64,000 bases of DNA from Varanus komodoensis (GCF_004798865.1 NW_025336598.1:32362716-32426715), one strand, 5' to 3'; counted from the stretch's first letter, positions 1 through 12,945 are shown. The notes: a model not told the origin generated them from the sequence alone. Numbers and translations: made by a program.

Positions 1-2205
1 CAAGCATGGTCTTCTGCCTTCAGCTGCTGCTGCACTGTTGCTGGAAGCACTGAAGTGGGCATGCACAATACGAGGACCTTTGTCTCCCCACACCAGTTTG
101 GGGGAGACGAGAGACTAGCAACGAAACCAGCAACAGTATCTTCCTCTGCACGCTCCCACTGGAGAAGCCCTCTCCTACCCTACCTTCCCCGGTCCTGTGT
201 TCGTTGCCTCCGCACATGACACGCCTGTTCTACAGAACCAGGGAGTGAGGGTTGTAGTATTGATAGCTTTGCTGCCTCTTTTCAACTCTTCTCAGATGAA
301 GCCCAGGCGGAAGCAGTGGGGAGAGATGCTTTAGCAAATGGCTGCTGTAGGAGTTTAAATGACAAACAATACAGTAAAAGCGAGCCATCTATTTCTTCTT
401 CACGTTTCTCACAGTACTTGATTTATCATGTGCACAACACCATAAGCAGCGATGCAGGATGCAATAAATGTGTCCTTCACTTCACCAAAATGCTGAAAAT
501 AGGACATGTTTTATTTTCCACCGAGGTAGTGAAGATTCATTAATTTATTGCCACAAAGTGCTTTGACATTTTTAGCTGTGAAGTGTAGAGAAGGGGAGAG
601 GCTTCACTGGAAGCAGTACTTCAGAGAAAGGGGTTTTTCGCATCCCTCCCAGTGGTGTATCCTTCTCAGTATGATGCTCCTGCACAGAAGGACCTGCAGC
701 CATTAAAGACCATTAGGGTTTCTTCTTGGCAGAAAGAAAAGGGATGTGGGCATCCCAAAGGCCTCTTTCAATCTCAGCCAGTGTAATTTTTAACTGCGTG
801 TGACCTCATTTTTAAAATGTTCCTTCTATGGGAGATAATTTGATATCTCACACTTCCTGTTATCCTCCTCAGTTCCCATTCTGGCTCAGAAACAGGTTTT
901 ATAAGAGTGGATAACCCTAATCCATCACTGTGCTTCACTGCCCAGCAATGAAGAGCTGCCCAGCCCAAGTTCAGACTTAATTATTTGCGGTACCAATAGC
1001 CCACCTTCCTTCGTTCACGTAACTCGAGGCGGTGCAAAGCAGCTTCAGAGGCAGCTGCCCATCCGTTCGCCAGCCAGCTCCACATCTGCTTCTCTTTGGG
1101 AGGATGATCATATCTGGTTTCAGCAGACCTTGTCCTGAGAGCAGGCAACCTTGAGATCAGCCGCATAGTCCAGGAACCATGCAGAAACCAATTCGACAGG
1201 GGCTGGGCGTCACAACAAGGAGCCTTCAGCCTGCCACAGGGTGAGGAATGGTTGCAACTCCTGCCAAGAACAACAGCGTTGTGAGTTGCTGCGCAGGCAT
1301 TAACCGTGTGGCCTTTCCCACCCCAGGAGTATCCAGGATTTTCCAGAGCTCGACTACCTGCCTTTGCCCTACTTACTGTGCCCTACAAGCAGCTACAGAA
1401 ACAAGCTGCAGGTTCAGTGCTGGGTTACATGAGATTTTCTCTGCTTCCCTTAATCCTCCCTAGCACTGTCTCATTTCCTTGCTTTTCTTGTGACTCTGAT
1501 CGTGCTGAGAAGGCCCTTTTGTATATGCATAATTTCACATTCTGCTGCTGCCTGTTCTCATAACTAAAACCTGCTCAATGCTCTGAAGTTTCTTCTTCTT
1601 GAAGAAAGCGACACACATTCATGCTTTCTATAAACACGACTGGTTTTAAGCATTTGCTTTTCTTCACTTTACAGTGGCTTTAAAAATAGTTTACTCCAAA
1701 TTATGGATGTGTGAGCCTCTCCAGAACCTGATTTGTACCTGACTGTCAGACTTCTCTCGGTACTCATCGCTCTCTAAGGAAGAGAGCCGAGCTCAGAACA
1801 AATCCTCTAGCATTCGTGGAGCTGGGCTGCACAGCTGTGAACCTTGCTCAGCCGCCGCTCCCGGTGGCCGGCCGGCCTCCCTTCTCTCCACTGCTGCCAC
1901 TGTGCCCGCCACCATTCCCAGCAACCAGCCATGATGCTGCCTATGCAGTTCATGGGGCCTGATTGCTGGCAAGTGCCGTGTTGGGCCCTGGGCATGCTGG
2001 CCAGGAACTTAGGCTCTGGGACACTGCAAAGTGGCCCTGAGTCTGGGAAGACGAGACAAAGGAACCTGGCAGATTTTCTGCCCAATGCAGATTCCTTACA
2101 CATCGCTAGTCCAAATTATTATTGCACTTGCAAAATAATGAACCAGCCTGCTACGAAGGTGTTTCATTAACCTTCTAAGAAGATACGGTAGGAAAATGTT
2201 ATGGC
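1..2205. other. unassigned single-copy-looking DNA
   Basis: No recognisable repeat, RNA gene or exon. Open frames here are short, overlap on both strands and carry no family signature. Mixed base composition, with a slightly GC-richer patch near 1845-1920. Confidence 0.5.
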
Positions 2206-2236
2206 AAGATTTTTTTTTTTTAATTGGGTTTTGGAT

Positions 2237-2256
2237 AACCCTTTCATGAAAGGGTT
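2237..2256. repeat. 20-bp perfect palindrome
   Basis: The sequence AACCCTTTCATGAAAGGGTT equals its own reverse complement. It follows a T-rich run. No larger terminal inverted repeat element could be drawn around it. Confidence 0.8.
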
Positions 2257-2423
2257 TACCGATATTGTCATACCTTTGTTTTTTGGAAAGAGGCATTCAT
2301 GCGAATATCAATTATGTGAGTAAGAAAAGAGAATGGATGTGGTGCCATATTTGCTTTTAGCACAAAGAGGTGGTGGCCATGACAATCACTGGGATTTTTT
2401 CCTCCCTGTTTATTTCGAAGGAT

Positions 2424-2545
2424 GGCTTAAGAGCCCTGCCGGGCATACCAAGGTCCATCTAGTGCAGCATCTGTTCACGCAGTGGTTAGCCTATCCAGCC
2501 TCGTGGATGGACGTGATGAGTCGCTTCCCAGAGGGCCACATGGCA
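2424..2545 (-). mobile_element. CR1 LINE 3'-end fragment, antisense
   Basis: The phrase around 2439-2482 (agccctgccgggcat, then aaggtccatctagtgcagcat) matches the antisense 3' end of squamate CR1 LINEs, which typically read 'ccatctagtccagcatcctgttctcacagtgg'-like. Only about 120 bp is recognisable. No coding part remains, so this is a short 5'-truncated fossil copy. Both boundaries are approximate. Confidence 0.55.
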
Positions 2546-3098
2546 CAGTGAGGGCCCACTGGCCGAAGCCCCCAGGAGGTGCTCCTTCCCTTCCCCACTG
2601 CAGCTGGCCTGTCCTCTCCTCCTCGCTCTGGCCCATCAAGCGTGGAGGCGAGGAGGAGCAGTGGGTCCCGTAGCCTGCTTGCTTCCTGTCTCTTGGCCCG
2701 AGAAGGGATGCGAGAGAGGGTGGGAATCAGTTGCTGCTGGGAACAACGGGGATGGGAGGTAGAATTGCTGTGGGGGGGGGGCACCCCGAGAGTATCTTGC
2801 CTTCAAAAACCTGGAGTCCACCCTGGCTGTGGAAAGCTGCCAAGAAGAATTTAGTATTAGCCTTCCCACCCCAATCTTGTTTGGCTCAAAGGTCATTTAA
2901 AAATAACTCTTCTCATGATCAGGCCTCTGTCCACATATTTTGGAACGGCCCCAGTGATTTCAAGAAGAGCACTCCAGACCAATTAGTTTGTCAGCTGAAA
3001 TCCTGGAGCTGGTTCAGACATGCACTTGTTCACATGGTGAAGGTGTGGCTGGGAACCCCTCCCATTTCCAGGCACCTAGAGCAGACATAGTGTGAGTG
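2546..3098. other. unassigned DNA
   Basis: No repeat family or gene recognised. There is a run of ten G at 2772-2781. Confidence 0.45.
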
Positions 3099-3334
3099 AG
3101 TGTGGTGTGGTGGTTAAGCGTATGGGGCTGGGACCCAGGAGATCTGCGCTCTGGTCCTCGCTCAGCCGCGGAGCTCACTGGGAGACTTTGGGCCAGTCAC
3201 AGACCCTCAGCATAGCCTACCTCACAGGGTTGCTGTTGTGAGGAGATCGAGAGCAGGAAGAGGAGAATTATACAAGCTGCCTTGAATTCCTCAGGAGGAA
3301 AAAAGGCGGGACATGAATATAACAAATTAATTGC
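3099..3334 (+). mobile_element. tRNA-derived squamate SINE
   Basis: The 5' part has the tRNA-like promoter shape: a gtggtgtggtggttaag A-box region, then a B-box-like ctctggtcctcgctcag. The lizard SINE body follows (gactttgggccagtcacaga, then ctacctcacagggttgctgt). The 3' end is the ggcgggacatgaatataa tail. Length and order of parts fit a full-length, moderately diverged copy. I saw no clear target-site duplication. Confidence 0.85.
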
Positions 3335-4369
3335 AAGCCAATCAGTATGGGAAGCCCACAGGAGATATGCAGCCATCAGAAACCTTCAGTATGGTCCTCT
3401 GCAGATGTCCGGGGTTGCTGCGGCCACCAAATTCTCTCCCTGAGCCATCCCGGTAGCTGCCATTTTGCCGGGGAAGACAACCCATGCGGTGCTCTGGCCT
3501 GATGCACATCTTCTGCAGCATGAACACACCCTGGCAGCCCAGCACAGCTGTTGGGAAGAGCGTCGGGAGAGGGGCTTGCACGGGAAAGCCAAGCATAGGG
3601 AGAGCCACCTGAGCCTGCAGTCCGGCGCGCTTACATTGCACACTTTGCCCAGCCTATTAGCGCAGGGGCGGGTGCAAAGTGATCCCGGTTCATTGGAAGG
3701 GGAGGACTAAACCTCCCCATTGCCTGTGTGCTGTGATGAGGAAGTAGGTCTGTGTGTGTGTGCGTGAGCGTGTGCTTGAGAGGAGAGGCCCGGGAGAAGG
3801 CTGTGCACGTGTCTCTTTGTCCGTGCCCATGCTTACATGTGAGTACATAAATGAATGGGGCTCACCCCCAGTCTGCTTGTTGCTGCATGAAGCTCTTGGG
3901 TCCAAAACATTGCCCTTCCCTTTCCTAAAGGAAGACTGGGGGTCAGGTCTCTATAGGAAGGCTCCTCCCATCATGCACGGCCCCTTTCCCAGGAGGGTGG
4001 TGGAGGGGGACACAAACGCATCGGCCCATTCCACATGTGTGCATCCAGGTGGGACACGGCTTGCACACGGGAAGGGCCATGCACCTCCTCTCCGCAACTC
4101 AGCTTGCCCTGCTCACCTTTACGGGCCCTGTGCAAGACTCGGAAATTAATCCCAGTTCATGAGCTGAATCACAGAACTTCTGGCACTTGTGCCGAGGAAG
4201 TGCCAGAGATAAGCCGCAGATCGGAGGCACACGCGACCTGCCCTTTTCTGCAGACTTGGCAGGTGTGGCTCGTCCGCCAAGGAAGTGCCGGCATTCCCTC
4301 GCCTGCGCTGCGTCTGGCCAGTCTCGCTGGAGGCTGCAGTAGGGCAAAGCGTTGCAGCCGGGGAGGCGT
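3335..4369. other. unassigned DNA with short TG repeat
   Basis: No gene or repeat family recognised apart from a short, imperfect TG tract near 3750-3775. Open frames of up to about 130 codons overlap on both strands and look accidental. Confidence 0.45.
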
Positions 4370-4409
4370 ATGCGTCTATTTACAGGGCTGACACCAGGCT
4401 TTTGGCCCA

Positions 4410-4560
4410 GGCCTCCTCAGGGTGGTTTGCAGTGGCCAATAAAAATAATGGGATGTGGTCAAATACAGACAGTGAAAACCCACCGTAAAACTGCAAGGAA
4501 TAAAATCAGCCCTGCTAACAAGTTAAAAGGATCTTAAACACCGTTCTTAAATACTGCTCT
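4410..4560 (-). mobile_element. possible LINE 3'-UTR remnant, antisense
   Basis: The order cctcagggtggtttgcagtg, then A-rich stretches with 'aaaacccaccgtaaaa' and 'ctgctaacaagttaaaa', resembles the antisense 3' UTR of the L2-like LINEs elsewhere in the window. No coding segment is visible. The match is weak and the boundaries are estimates. Confidence 0.4.
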
Positions 4561-4846
4561 TAAGCATGAGAGAGCGGGCAAGATTGTGCCTGTTGTCTAG
4601 ACATTAACAGAGAGTGTGCCAAGTGAAGATGTCTAGGGGATTCTATCATAATGTGAGGGCCACCATAAAGAAGACCTTCTCTTCTGTAGCCACCTCCCTG
4701 ACCCCAAAAAGCAGGATTACACAGAAAAGGGCTTCTAATAAAAAAAAATCTCTGGTTTATGGGAAAGACTGTGGTATATATAATGGAAGGCAATAAGGCG
4801 CTTCAATTTCAAAACCACTACCTTGAATCCCTAGTAATATTCTAGG

Positions 4847-4982
4847 CAGCCTTCCCCAGCCTGGTGTGCTCTTGTTTTTGCAAAATTCAATTTACGACCC
4901 ACCCTAGTCAGCATGAACAATGGTCAGGATTACTGCAAGTTGTAGTCCAAAACATCTGAAGGACACCAGGATGAGGAAGCTG
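4847..4982. mobile_element. palindromic hAT-like MITE (family M), copy 1
   Basis: A 136-bp element with inverted ends: cagccttccccagcctggtg on the left and caccaggatgaggaagctg on the right. It carries the diagnostic inner phrase 'gttgtagtccaaaacatctg'. Flanking 8-mers attctagg and cttttagg agree at 6 of 8 positions, as expected for a decayed hAT target duplication. About ten related copies occur in this window. It has no coding capacity. Confidence 0.75.
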
Positions 4983-6716
4983 CTTTTAGGATATGCACCC
5001 ATATGATGGACATCTGGTTCATTCCCACCATGTTCTTCATCATTCAAGTACCTAAAGGGTCCCTGAGTCTGCTTGCTATTATTGTCGTTCTGCCAATATG
5101 GTTAATGATGGCTCAACAACAATGAACTGAAACCATTATAATTTAACCTCAGAATTCTGTTTGTATTCCTCAGCTGTTCTTGACCATAATTTCAACCTGT
5201 AGTTCCATCTGTAGTATTTTATATGTACAAACTAAAGAAGAGTTTAGTTTGATGATGGACCTTGTGTCTCCTCACAACACTTTCCAACCGTCCCGACATT
5301 AATCTTAGTTCAACATTCATTCTCCTCCTTTAAGCAGAGAAGGAGAAATCGTCAAGTCTGAATGACATTAGACTTCATCAGTCTGGTACAAAAACATCAC
5401 GACAAGGGTAGGAGGAATATCCTGTCACTCAGTGTGGACTCTGAGCTTCAGTGCTGGAGAGCAATCGCCTATTGGCATATTTCGGGGCCTGTAAAGAAAA
5501 GAAAGCAAAACAAAGCCAGGCTTTCCGAGGAGCACTTTTCCAGCACCTGTCAGTTTCTGCAGTTGCGGTATCAACACATCATGATCAATGGTATTGCTGG
5601 GAGCCAGCCAGTCAGTCAGGTACAGTTCCCCTATAGAGTCCCAGGTGAAGGTAATCGACCAAGACTGGGCGGGCAGTTTCGGTGCTAGGCTGATGAATGA
5701 ATGCCAGATTGGCAAGGGTCCAGGAAACCAGTGCCTTCCAGGTGCACCTGAAGCTGTGACGCAACACCTGCTCAGCAGCCTGTTCCCCAAACAGAATGAT
5801 GGAAGTGAGAAAACCACGAGGTCTGGTATCAGCCTTGACATTTAGCTTTTAATACACAATCATGAAAAATTAGCAGTATTTGCATTCACTTGAGAGTAAA
5901 TTTCCCCAAGGAAATGCTATTTGATATCTGTCTCTTTGGGGTGTTTAGTCTGTAGGCAGCCATTTAGCTCAGCATGATAAAAAGCAAAACAGGTTTATTT
6001 CCACAGGAGAGAAAATGTGTCTTCTTGCTTTGCTGGAAACAGGTCCAAGCTTTTACAACTTCCAAGCTTCTCATTATGGGGTAAGGAAGGCATGGCAAAA
6101 GTTCTGTAGATTGTATATCTTCTTGAAACAATAATTCATGCAAATTGTATGCAAATGTGCACCTTTTAATACACACAGATGCAGGACTGGCTCTGCAATC
6201 CACAATGAGCGTGGCGTGGGAGACCTTTGCAAAATATCAGTGTTCTTCGGAACCTTAAATTAATCTGATCACGCTTCAGGTGGGAAGATACAGCATAGTT
6301 TTCCCATCCTTGTCTTTTTTAGTGTGTTTTTTTTTTTGCTTCAGTTTTACCTTCCATTCCTCCAGCGGAGAGGAAATTCACTATGGCGGCACAAGGCTGT
6401 CTTTTGGAGGTCATGCTGGAGGGATGAGTCTGCACTGCACTGCCCCTTTTCCTCCAACAACAGAGAAGTGAACCATTTCCATCACAACAGTGAGGAGACT
6501 TGTGCAGGTGGACCTCCCTCTCCACTCACAGACGGGTGGTCCAACGCATCCCGAGGCCCATGGATGTTCCGCCAGGAGCCATCGAGTTGAGCTGCAATGA
6601 GTTGGTCTCTGGCATTGCACTGAAGAAGGTGCCTTCAGTAATATTTTAGTATGTGCACAAAGCAATTATTTTCACTAAGTGCAGCATAATAAACACTAGC
6701 ACCGTCATTTCTTCAG
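4983..6716. other. unassigned DNA
   Basis: Nothing recognised. Overlapping frames near 5425-5845 on both strands have no family signature. AT content rises after 5850. Confidence 0.45.
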
Positions 6717-6905
6717 TTGTGGTGTGGTGCTTAGGGGACTGGACTTGGACTCAGGAGATCTGGTGTCTAGTCCCCATGACCTTAAACCTCACTGGAAGAC
6801 TCTGAGCTTATCACTGACTCTCAGCCTAGCCTACCTCACAGAACTTGGGTTCCTTACAAGAAAAAAAAAAGCAAGGTATGACTGCAATAAAAACAAATCA
6901 TAAAA
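6717..6905 (+). mobile_element. tRNA-derived squamate SINE, diverged
   Basis: It starts with 'gtggtgtggtgcttagg', followed by B-box-like 'ggtgtctagtccccatg' and the body phrase ctcagcctagcctacctcac. It ends in an A-rich 'gcaaggtatgactgcaata' tail. Shorter and more diverged than the copy near 3.1 kb, with an internal deletion relative to it. Confidence 0.75.
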
Positions 6906-9477
6906 ATACTTTGTAATCTACTTCAGGCATAGTTTTCCTGGGAAATGACATTATTATCGTATCAATATTCATTTATTTGAAAGGTGCATATAATCTACCT
7001 TGAAAATCCACAGCTGTTCACAACACAACAGTAACTCATCCTAGAACAATCGATGGAAATCGAATCCATTTGCCCATTATATACAGAAGGTTCCTTTGAA
7101 TGGAACGCATGGGAAGAGGCCATGCATGCTCAGGCAGGTGACATCTTCTGCTGATGGGTCCCCTGCCATCCATGCGGTCAGAGACCCAGCGTCCGGGGAA
7201 GCTGATGCATACGCAGCTCTGCCCCTCGGCGTCCCTGCAGTGTGCGGCCGCACTGCCATGTGCATGTGGTTGGGATGGTGATGGAGGAGCCGCACCGTGT
7301 GGAAGGCATGGAGAAAGGCATGGCCTGACTCCCCGTTTAATCTCCCAGGGTTCCTTTTGCAAGAGGAATGGCATGTTTTCATAACCTTAAAGCAGGAATT
7401 AAAACTATCTTGGGAGCAGAGAAAAGAGAAGCGCTCCCTTCTTTTAAAATCGTCTCAGTTTGCTGCTGATTTCAAATTCTGTTTTTAAAAAGGAATGTGT
7501 TGCGGTGCATGTTCATGAGTGGAATCAGGAAACAAGCAGGCAGCCTATTGCTCCCTCCACAGCATAATGGCAAAGGGAACATGGCAGTGAAGGAGCCGGG
7601 TGGATTCTGTTGGGGGAAGGATCCATAACCGGGGCATGAGCAGCACAAAAGACTTTTCCCTCACTGCTGCTCCACTCACCAGACCTCTCTAGATGTGGGC
7701 AGCCAAGGGCAGGTGCCCTGTTGACAATCACAGGTGCCTGGTGGGCTCAGGGTCCAGCTGCCATTCAGGCCCTTTAAGCAGAAGGTCAAAAGAAAGACAG
7801 TCTTGTGAGCAGAACAACTTCAACTTAACCACTTTGAAGTTTGGACTCGTGAAAAACTGTGGCCTTTTAGAGCAGGAGACTGGCTTAGAGGGAATGCATC
7901 CTCTGAGCTGACTTCCCCACCCTTACCCTGAAATTATTTCAGCAGCAGCAGGTGAAGGGGCAGTCCCCTTCACTTGTCCAAGGACCCAGGGAGGATGTGG
8001 GCTTGGTGGACAACTTTTGAGGAACTGGGCCCACTTCTCCCAAAACACAGCATTCCAAGGTGGGTACCCTGAATCTGAACTAGAAGAAGAGGTGACGATG
8101 GGCTGTTTAGCTGAATTGCCGAAATGAGGACTCCAAGGTGTCGCTGAGAAGTGGACAGCCTCTGGTTCAAGGCAAGGCATGCTGGGATTGTTGGGGAAGG
8201 TTAGAAAGAGAGGAGTATCTCTTGCTCAGCCCAGTGTTTCAGCGCCAGATCAAATGAGTGGGCCAATTAAGCCATGCCTGGTATCCCTCTGTCCCACAAG
8301 CAGCACAAACCACCTGCAGGGTGGAGCCAGGTCAGTTTGATGGGGATGGGACCAGGGAAGCTCAGTTGGGAACCAGCTCTCTGAAATGGGCAGAACTAAC
8401 TATACCATTAGAGGGATTATTAACTTGATGGGTGCTTCTTGTTAACAACCTTCACATCACTCACTCTGTATCGCACAGCCAGCCCTGGCTGGTCTCAGAA
8501 AAAAAACTTAATAGAAGACTGTGGTTAGAAGCCTGTTGCTCTGGTTTCCAGGAAGAGGCCAGGAGAGAGGCTGTGGAGGAGGGAAAGCCCAGCCGACAAC
8601 AATCCTCCAAGTTCACATGGCCCTGGAGTCATTCTCCTACCCCTCACTGGCTGAGGGCTGGTGTACAGAGGGAACGATGGCCAGTGAATTTAAATGAATT
8701 CATTCAAACCTGGTGGCTTTTCCAGTCACCATGTAACCTCATTTGTCAAGCGATATTCATCCAGCTTTAAAATGGTTTTAATGCACCATAACTTCTGCAC
8801 TGCCTTTGAGGGACCACATAGTTGCAGACCAGATACCCTTCTTTGGACAGTCCCTTTCTCCATGAGGAAGGAGAGCGGGGTTCTGGGGGCAAGCACTGTG
8901 TGCTCCAGGGTGCCGCCCTCCCTTGCCTGGAGCCCTCCATGAGTTGAAGGACAAATGTCTGGTGACCTGGAATCATGGCAGTCGTACAGGGATCCTGGGC
9001 ATGTCGGGCGGCTTTCTGCTGCAGAAGCTCACACTGCCACTTGTTCAGGGCTACCGACAAGGGGAAGAGGGCAGGTTGGAGTGGGCAGGGCTTGGCCACA
9101 TATCCCACACCCACTGCCATTCATGTGAAGGAATAACATGCCCAGACAAGCCTGAAGAATTCAGTCCATAGGGCGCAGCCCCAACAAGGTCATTTCCGTG
9201 AAACTGCTGTGCCTTGACAGGGCTGAAGGAGGATTTCTCCTCTAGCTTTGTTTTGAATATTGAACAAGAACGAGCTAGTTTCCCGCTATGGCAGAGAAGA
9301 AAAGGAGCTGTTCTTGGTGCTGAAAGCCGGCCAACAGAGTTGGCATATCAACATAACAATGGCAGCGGAGGCATGAGCTCCGTTGCACAAATATATCTGG
9401 GAAATGGCCCATGCATCTGTGGGAATAATGTCTCTCCACTCCCATCTTTTCACAAAGCTGTATCATGCCCTTGAAGA
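6906..9477. other. unassigned DNA
   Basis: No repeat family, RNA gene or exon recognised over about 2.5 kb. Short frames overlap on both strands (for example 7036-7384) and show no protein family features. Confidence 0.45.
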
Positions 9478-9640
9478 ATACGTGCAGCTCGTTTGCTTAC
9501 TGGCCATGTTCGATGGCTTCTGGTAATGACAAAATGATGGTTATTGTGTTCGACTTTTAAATGCATTTTCAAAAATAAATTTTAAAGGCCTTTATGAAAC
9601 AGTGGTTTCAATGCAATTGTCCCACCACCCTAGGCAGGAA
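9478..9640. promoter_or_regulatory. candidate conserved non-coding element
   Basis: A repeat-free stretch with CpGs kept inside AT-rich sequence (gttcgatgg, gtgttcgac) and homeodomain- or POU-like words such as taatgacaaaatgat and aaatgcatttt. Judged on texture alone; no conservation could be tested. Confidence 0.22.
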
Positions 9641-10792
9641 ATGACATGCCAGCCTGACAGCCATCACGACCATCCCCAGACGCATTCAAACTAACGTGCC
9701 GTGGGCTGCACTGTAAAAGAAACTCAGGAACAAACATGGCAAGACATTTGCCCTCTGATTTTGCCTATACACAAAGGGCCCACAGTCTGAATCAGTGGAA
9801 TGGTGCTGGCCAGAAACGACCTAGTGGGTAGGAACTGCTTTGCTGGTTTCTTTCTACATTCCTACTATGATGATACCTTTGTGAAACACCTGGGCAACCA
9901 TTTCAGCACTCTGATCAACTGAACTCAAAGAGTGAATCTGGTTTTGAAAACTTCTGTAAGCAGTTAGTCCATGAATAGGTATAAACACAGGAAAGTAGAC
10001 AAAGTCAAGTTCAAGCTTCTTTGATTCATGCCTACTTCCATACATTTACTGCTCCCCTGAGAGCCAGTTGCTGCTAATTTACTATATTAATTTCAAAATA
10101 CTTGCCAGTACAAGAGGAATGAATAAGAAACTCTTGGCAAATGTTTAGTTATGGTCAAAGTAACCCATTTCAAAAGACAATGAAAGAGTACTTATGCCAT
10201 AATTCTGGAAACATTTCCTTGTATTATGGAACTGAGTCAAAACATATGAAACAGTTAGATGCGGAATAATAGTATCTCATAAGGGTAGAGCTATATTTTG
10301 CATTACTTTTCCATCTTTCTCTTTTCAGTTTTCCTAAACATTTTTTTAATGGCATTGGGATCCTGGGTCTAAAGGTGCCCTTCCACAAACAGGAAGTTTT
10401 TTTCATGTGCAGAAGGGCCTTTTCTGGTTTAGTGCACAACTCTTGCACCAGAAACAATACCTGAAAGCAAAGAACGTGCTTCCATTTCATGGAATATTGT
10501 CTCTTGCACAATGTCTTGCAGGTGTCTCAAGATATGTGCTAACAGGCATGAGGCGCACAACCTCTAGCAGAAGGACTTACACAGCATCACAGTTGCGCAA
10601 CAGCTTGTGGAAAGATTCCAGTGCCAGAACTGTTCCCCTAACACATCTTTGGATTCAACCCACTGTGTTTATACGTTGTACCAAATTCATTTCCAGGGTT
10701 CAGCAATATAATATTATATCTCCAGTTTCAAAGAGACAACATGCCTCCTTATACCAGTTGCTGGGGAACATGAGCAGCAGGGTGCCATGTCA
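9641..10792. other. unassigned DNA
   Basis: Nothing recognised. The long plus-strand frame running through 10407-10970 owes its length to the microsatellite that follows. Confidence 0.45.

Positions 10793-10872
<80 letters not shown>
10793..10872. repeat. compound microsatellite (ATT)n(AGC)n
   Basis: About 39 bp of ATT units run directly into about 41 bp of AGC units. The tract sits at the 3' (tail) side of the antisense SINE that follows, so it probably grew from that SINE's tail. Confidence 0.95.
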
Positions 10873-10873
<1 letters not shown>

Positions 10874-11104
10874 CATTGTAATTACATCCTGCTTTTCCCC
10901 CACTTGTGAGGAACCCAAGGCAGCTTACACAGTTCCATGTTATTCTTATAACAATAACCCTGTGAGGTAGGATAGGCTGAAAGTGATTGAATGGCCAGTC
11001 TGGTGTCACCTAGTGAGTTCACCTAGGCCAAGGTGGGACTAGAACCTGCCTCTCCCAGGCCCCCAGTCCAACACTCTGACCACTATGCTACACTGCCTCT
11101 CTGT
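10873..11104 (-). mobile_element. tRNA-derived SINE, antisense
   Basis: Read on the minus strand it starts 'gcagtgtagcatagtgg', then 'gttctagtcccaccttgg' (B-box-like), then ctacctcacagggttattgt, and ends near 'gctgccttgggttcctcaca'. The tail merges with the compound microsatellite at 10793-10872. The body order matches the other SINE copies in the window. Confidence 0.8.
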
Positions 11105-12325
11105 AGTGGCAAGGCCCTCTTTTCAGCTTCCCATAGCCATCTAATTGGCCACCATCAGTAGAAAATGAGGGACTTTGTTCTGATCCAGTTCTTACAATTT
11201 TAACAGTAATGTCCACATTTGTTCCAACTGACCTGGACACAATTCCATGTGCTGGTTCACCTTTCCAACCCCAGACAGCTGCAGGATATCTTGAGAACTG
11301 CCTCTTTCTTCTGGGAGTTGCTGCCCTGCCCCTGTTTTCAGACACATCCTCCCTTGTATCTTTCCTATCTCCAGCCAAGGGGTGGCTGGTGAGAAGCCGG
11401 CTTCTCTGAGAGTATCAAACTCTTGGTCTTGACGGAGTCACCTTGCCCTCACGTGTATGATGCTCTGCTTCCAGGTAAAGACTTTTCCATTAAGCCAAAC
11501 ATCTAGCTTGCTTTAAGTTTCCTGACTTCCCTTCTGGATCTTATAGGAGGGTTTTGTTGTTTTTGTTTTCAACAGTTGTTCTGCTCAGTTCCTTTTATTG
11601 GACTGCTGTAATTTTAGTTATAATTTTTACTGCTTTAAAAATCTTTGTAAACAACATTGAGTTCTCCTCTGGGGAGTTAAAAGGAAGGGCAAACGTCTCA
11701 TTGATATGTTGCTGCTATTGTAGTTACACACTTATTTTTATTTTTTTTAAACCAATCTCCTCTCCCTCTCTGCATCAGTTTTGGTGGCCAACACATTTAT
11801 ATTTCAACAATAGCTATCATGAACCTGGTAAAACAAAATCGCCAAGTACATTTTATTGAGGATTCATAGCATTGAGAGATATGAGTGACAGCTTACCACC
11901 TGGAGGTGAGTGCAGGATTGGGCCTGCTAGCTCTGTAGAGGACTTTCTAGAGGTCATGGAACTAGATTCTGATCCAGACGAAAGGGGATGGGGATGTGAG
12001 CACACCGCACCAAAGAGGGAGGGAATGGAAATATCAGAGAGGGGAGAACAGTCAAGCTGCCTCTGAACCAGTGATGAAGAGGAGGAGGGTGGATGTGACC
12101 AATCTGCATGTGAGAAATCAGTGAAGGAGGAAAGTTAACCAGAAGAGGGAGGCAATCTAAGTGGTTGACTCTGAGAAATAAGAAACCGTCTTGAGGATTT
12201 GGTCTTGGGGTCTCAGTTACTGGAAACAGGAGGATGGTTGAGGCTAAGTAGCCAGAGATCAGCTTTTCCTCTGTCTCAGGTTGCACCAATAGGCTAGTTC
12301 TGCAGTAAATTGGCACAGTTTTTTT
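11105..12325. other. mostly unassigned; possible LINE tail near 11.6 kb
   Basis: 11555-11690 (plus) has a T-rich run followed by 'ctttgtaaacaacattgag', which resembles an L2-like 3' UTR, with weak support. The stretch 11872-12066 is open and acidic but matches nothing I know. The remainder is unassigned. Confidence 0.35.
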
Positions 12326-12945
12326 CCCTTTTTATTTATTTATTTATTTAAAACATTTTTATGCCACCCCCATCGCAACAAAGCCTCGGGGTGACTCACA
12401 ACAAAAGCAAAATACATAAATATAGCAATTATACAAGTAAAAATATTAAAACCCGGTGCATCTCGGCTTAAAAGATTTAAATCCTATAAATGCAAATAAA
12501 TTAACAATTAAAATGAGTTTTAAATAAAAAGGTCTTAGCCTGGCGCCGAAAAACAAGTAATGACGGTGCCAGGCGGACCTCTCTGGGGAGCGCATTCCAT
12601 AGATGGGGCGCCACCACAGAGAAGGCCCTCCTCCGGGTACTAACCCTCCTAATATCATTCACAGAGGGTTCCTGGAGAAGGACATCCGTTGCTGATCTCA
12701 AGGGGCGGGAGGGCATATATGGGCGCAGGTGTTCCTTTAGATACCCAGGTCCCAAGCCGTTGAGGGCTTTATAGGTCATCACCAACACCTTGAATTGGGC
12801 CTGGACTTCAATGGGGAGCCAGTGGAGCTGACGGAGAACTGGGGTTATATGAGAACAACGCCCAGTCCCCGTCAGCAGCCTGGCAGCTCTGTTCTGCACC
12901 AACTGAAGTATCCGGACCGTCTTCAAGGGCAGCTCCATGGCTACC
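12326..12945 (-). mobile_element. L2-like LINE, 5'-truncated copy with ORF2 C-terminus
   Basis: Non-LTR retrotransposon copy on the minus strand. Its 3' tail is the ttta-rich tract at 12335-12350, followed by the 'tttttatgccacccc' UTR phrase. The translated part (about 12501-12944) is the ORF2 C-terminal domain: LVQNRAARLLTGTG, ITPVLRQLHWLPIE, YKALNGLGPGYLKEHL, RAFSVVAPHLWNALPREV and AKTFLFKTHFNC, in that order and without a stop. Reverse transcriptase and endonuclease are absent, so it is a dead 5'-truncated insertion. It ends in sequence that forms a small hairpin (12940-12958). Confidence 0.9.

Noticed and set aside
10407-10970. 187-codon plus-strand frame with poly-Leu and poly-Ala
   Set aside because: Its length comes from the (ATT)n(AGC)n microsatellite and an antisense SINE. 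There is no domain outside them.
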